Of a stretch of DNA of 64,000 nucleotides, positions 62,449 through 64,000 are shown piece by piece (position 1 is the stretch's first letter; each line of letters opens with the position of its first letter). A program made the translations under genes and the position numbers. Where the stretch lies: positions 5,548,030-5,612,029 of the forward strand of contig JAQFVV010000055.1 in NCBI GenBank assembly GCA_028023455.1, written 5' to 3'. Source of the DNA: Epiperipatus broadwayi. Its lineage: Eukaryota; Onychophora; Udeonychophora; Euonychophora; Peripatidae. Below the pieces are notes generated by a model, which was given only the letters and a program-made list of their open reading frames with translations, did not search any database and had not been told where the DNA came from.

Positions 62449-62624
62449 CTAAGAAAAAAAAAAAATGTTGTTAAATGTTAGGAAAGAATTAATTATCAAG
62501 AATGCAATATGAATAAAAAAAACAAAAACAAGTGAATTAATTAATTCACATAAGGAATTAAAAACCAATTTGCTTGTCTTCTTCATAATTACACTATTTT
62601 TAAATTCAACAGTAAACCCATTTA

Positions 62625-62930
62625 TATAATATAACAATTTGTCAATTGTTAAATAAAATAACTAAATAATTATTGCCAAGCACTTTCAACTCTTATGAGT
62701 CCTTATCAAGGCAGTGTAAAAAATTCTATTTTCTCCTAGGCGATGAATTCAACATTTCATTGTATTGGCCAGGAACAATTAATCGGAAAGCTAGTTAATT
62801 TCGAATTCATAGCACAAGATAAATTTTGTATAAGAGTTGAAAGCGCTTGGCAATAATTATTTAGTTATTATTTTATTTATTTATATTAAAGAAACTCTGT
62901 TTTAACAATTGACGAATTGTTATATTATAT
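62625..62930. repeat. Fold-back element, about 75-bp arms
   Basis: The left arm 62625-62697 (ATATAACAATTTGTCAATTG, AATTATTGCCAAGCACTTTC, AACTCTTAT) is the inverse of 62831-62930 (ATAAGAGTTGAAAGCGCTTG, GCAATAATTATTTAGTTAT, CAATTGACGAATTGTTATAT). Just inside the left arm, the minus strand reads TTGATAAGGACTCATAAGAG and TTGAAAGTGCTTGG, a layout again like a worn hammerhead (box, GACTC/GAGTT hairpin, GAAA). The loop includes GATGAATTC and GAATTCAT in opposite order. Confidence 0.8.
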
Positions 62931-62934
62931 TTAT

Positions 62935-63225
62935 GTTATATATTAATAAAAGTATTATTTATTTAAACCCATTTACAAATTAGTCTCATCAATGTTAATT
63001 AAAAAAATTTCTACTTCTGCAACTAATACATTTTTTTACTACTACTATTATTAAAAAAAATAACTAAAAAAAAAAAATAATAGTAAGTGTAAATAATAGC
63101 AATTGAAACAAAAAGTGGGAGACAAGGAGGAAGTAAATGAAAACTATGTTGAAATAATATATTAATGTTCCCATTGATTGAAATTACTTAAACATCCGCA
63201 GAAGAATAAAAAATGAGAATAGCTA
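62935..63225. other. Intron, nothing recognised
   Basis: AT-rich, A-runs; no feature seen. Confidence 0.35.
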
Positions 63226-63227
63226 TA

Positions 63228-63444
63228 ATTCAATTAAATTATAAATGTTAAGAACGCTTAGATAAGAAAAGCTTAAGTTTCAATGTTTGTTATAATATTA
63301 TGCTAAGCTGATTTCGATATCTTGAACTAATAATATAATATTAGGCCAAAATATCGAAAGCGGCTTAGCGTAATATTATAAAAAATATTGAAACTTAAGC
63401 TTTTCTTATCTAAGTGTTTCTACAGCTTATAATTTAACTGAATT
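63228..63444. repeat. Fold-back element, about 93-bp arms
   Basis: The left arm contains ATTCAATTAAATTATAA, CTTAGATAAGAAAAGCTTAA, GTTTCAATGTTTGTTATAAT and GCTAAGCTGATTTCGATAT. The right arm contains the inverse (ATATCGAAAGCGGCTTAGC, ATATTGAAACTTAAGCTTTT, CTTATCTAAG, TTATAATTTAACTGAAT). The loop is about 30 bp. It is a typical non-autonomous hairpin element, with no target duplication established. Confidence 0.85.
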
Positions 63445-63604
63445 ACAATTTGTCTAAAAAAAGTTAACAACGTATATATAATTAAAATAGCTATCATAAA
63501 TTAAGAAGAATAGAATGTCCTAAATATAATTATATGAACAAGATTATTAATAATAAAAAAATTACATGTAATTACAATATTAAAAATAATTGATATATAC
63601 GCAA

Positions 63605-64000
63605 TAAAAAGGTCACAAGTTCTCTCCTCAAGCTGCATTTTTGAATCAAAACATGTTATGTTATGGAGAAAACGATTTAACTATTCACCAAAAATATTTT
63701 AAAGTGCTAGAATGTCTGGATTATATGTTACGATATGAAATACGATTCATACCTTAAGCCAAATGGAACAATACGCTTCACTAAATTGTTTTAAATTGGG
63801 CAGAACTGCTAATGAAACATTTGAAATGATTCTGACTATATACAGCAATAAAGCCATGAGTCGCGAAAACATTTTCAAATGGTTTGCAAGATTTTATAAG
63901 GCTAGTGATGGCACTGAAGATGATCCATGAAGATATGGAACGCAATGTGACAGTTTATAACTCTTGATCCAGATAGGCTTTCGTGGTGAATCGCTAAACT
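63605..64000 (+). mobile_element. mariner element M4, transposase N-terminus, cut by window end
   Basis: The left end is AGTTCTCTCCTCAAGCTGCA at about 63618. From 63780 the plus strand reads [35 protein letters not shown] and DGTEDDP, then a TGA. This is the mariner paired helix-turn-helix N-terminus (GKTATETFEML...YG..AMS...VF.W..RF..G....EDD.RSGRP). It is the best-preserved mariner start here and shows what M1, M2 and M3 derive from. Whether the D-D-D catalytic part survives is outside the window. Confidence 0.78.

Noticed and set aside
62449-64000. Upstream CTP synthase exon with the P-loop or GKTVQ end
   Set aside because: No minus-strand match seen; it must lie beyond the right edge.

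Overview
This is a 64 kb stretch of animal nuclear genome, very AT-rich, with large introns, proper GT/AG splice sites and many eukaryotic transposons. The mixture (RTE/BovB-type LINEs, a second LINE carrying an esterase-like domain, Penelope-like elements, mariner, hAT and Merlin-like DNA elements) points to an invertebrate. I cannot name the phylum from sequence alone.

One cellular gene is visible. Ten minus-strand exons between 62448 and 10381 encode CTP synthase, the enzyme that makes CTP from UTP with glutamine as nitrogen donor. They join in phase without a gap and cover about 350 residues, from the middle of the synthetase domain through the glutaminase nucleophile cysteine to the [10 protein letters not shown] loop. 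The first exons (P-loop, start codon) should lie beyond the right edge, and the last (ERHRHR and YHPEF regions, stop) beyond the left edge. The visible coding sequence is just under 1 kb inside 52 kb, so over 98% of the span is intron.

Layout left to right. 1-2.4 kb: RTE LINE whose RT codons became a minisatellite. 4.4-5.6 kb: a 170-bp tandem repeat and another RTE relic. 6.8-10.3 kb: a hammerhead-like repeat, a 1.74-kb TIR element with a perfect 8-bp target duplication, and a mariner relic. 10.4 kb: exon 10. 11.5-20.9 kb: LINE fossils, a Merlin/IS1595 transposase fragment, and a long LINE broken by an RTE copy and a hammerhead element. 21.9-26 kb: exons 9, 8 and 7 with a tRNA-derived SINE. 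26-42 kb: a composite mariner, fold-back repeats, and a region where an empty site, a TA-flanked DNA element, a truncated RTE copy and an RTE copy with 5' inversion can be put in order. 42-44 kb: exons 6 and 5. 44.4-47 kb: a Penelope-like element with inverted terminal repeats, itself split by a hAT element. 51-64 kb: exon 4, a second long-TIR element, LINE relics, exons 3, 2 and 1, two fold-backs and a mariner 5' end.

The most unusual signal is a set of about a dozen short motifs with the layout of the minimal hammerhead ribozymes known from Penelope-like elements (CTGANGA, short hairpin, GAAAC, GTC, closing stem I). Several sit in palindromic repeats, one with a ribozyme-like core in each arm. 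All transposon reading frames seen are broken, so the window reads as a record of past insertions within one essential housekeeping gene.
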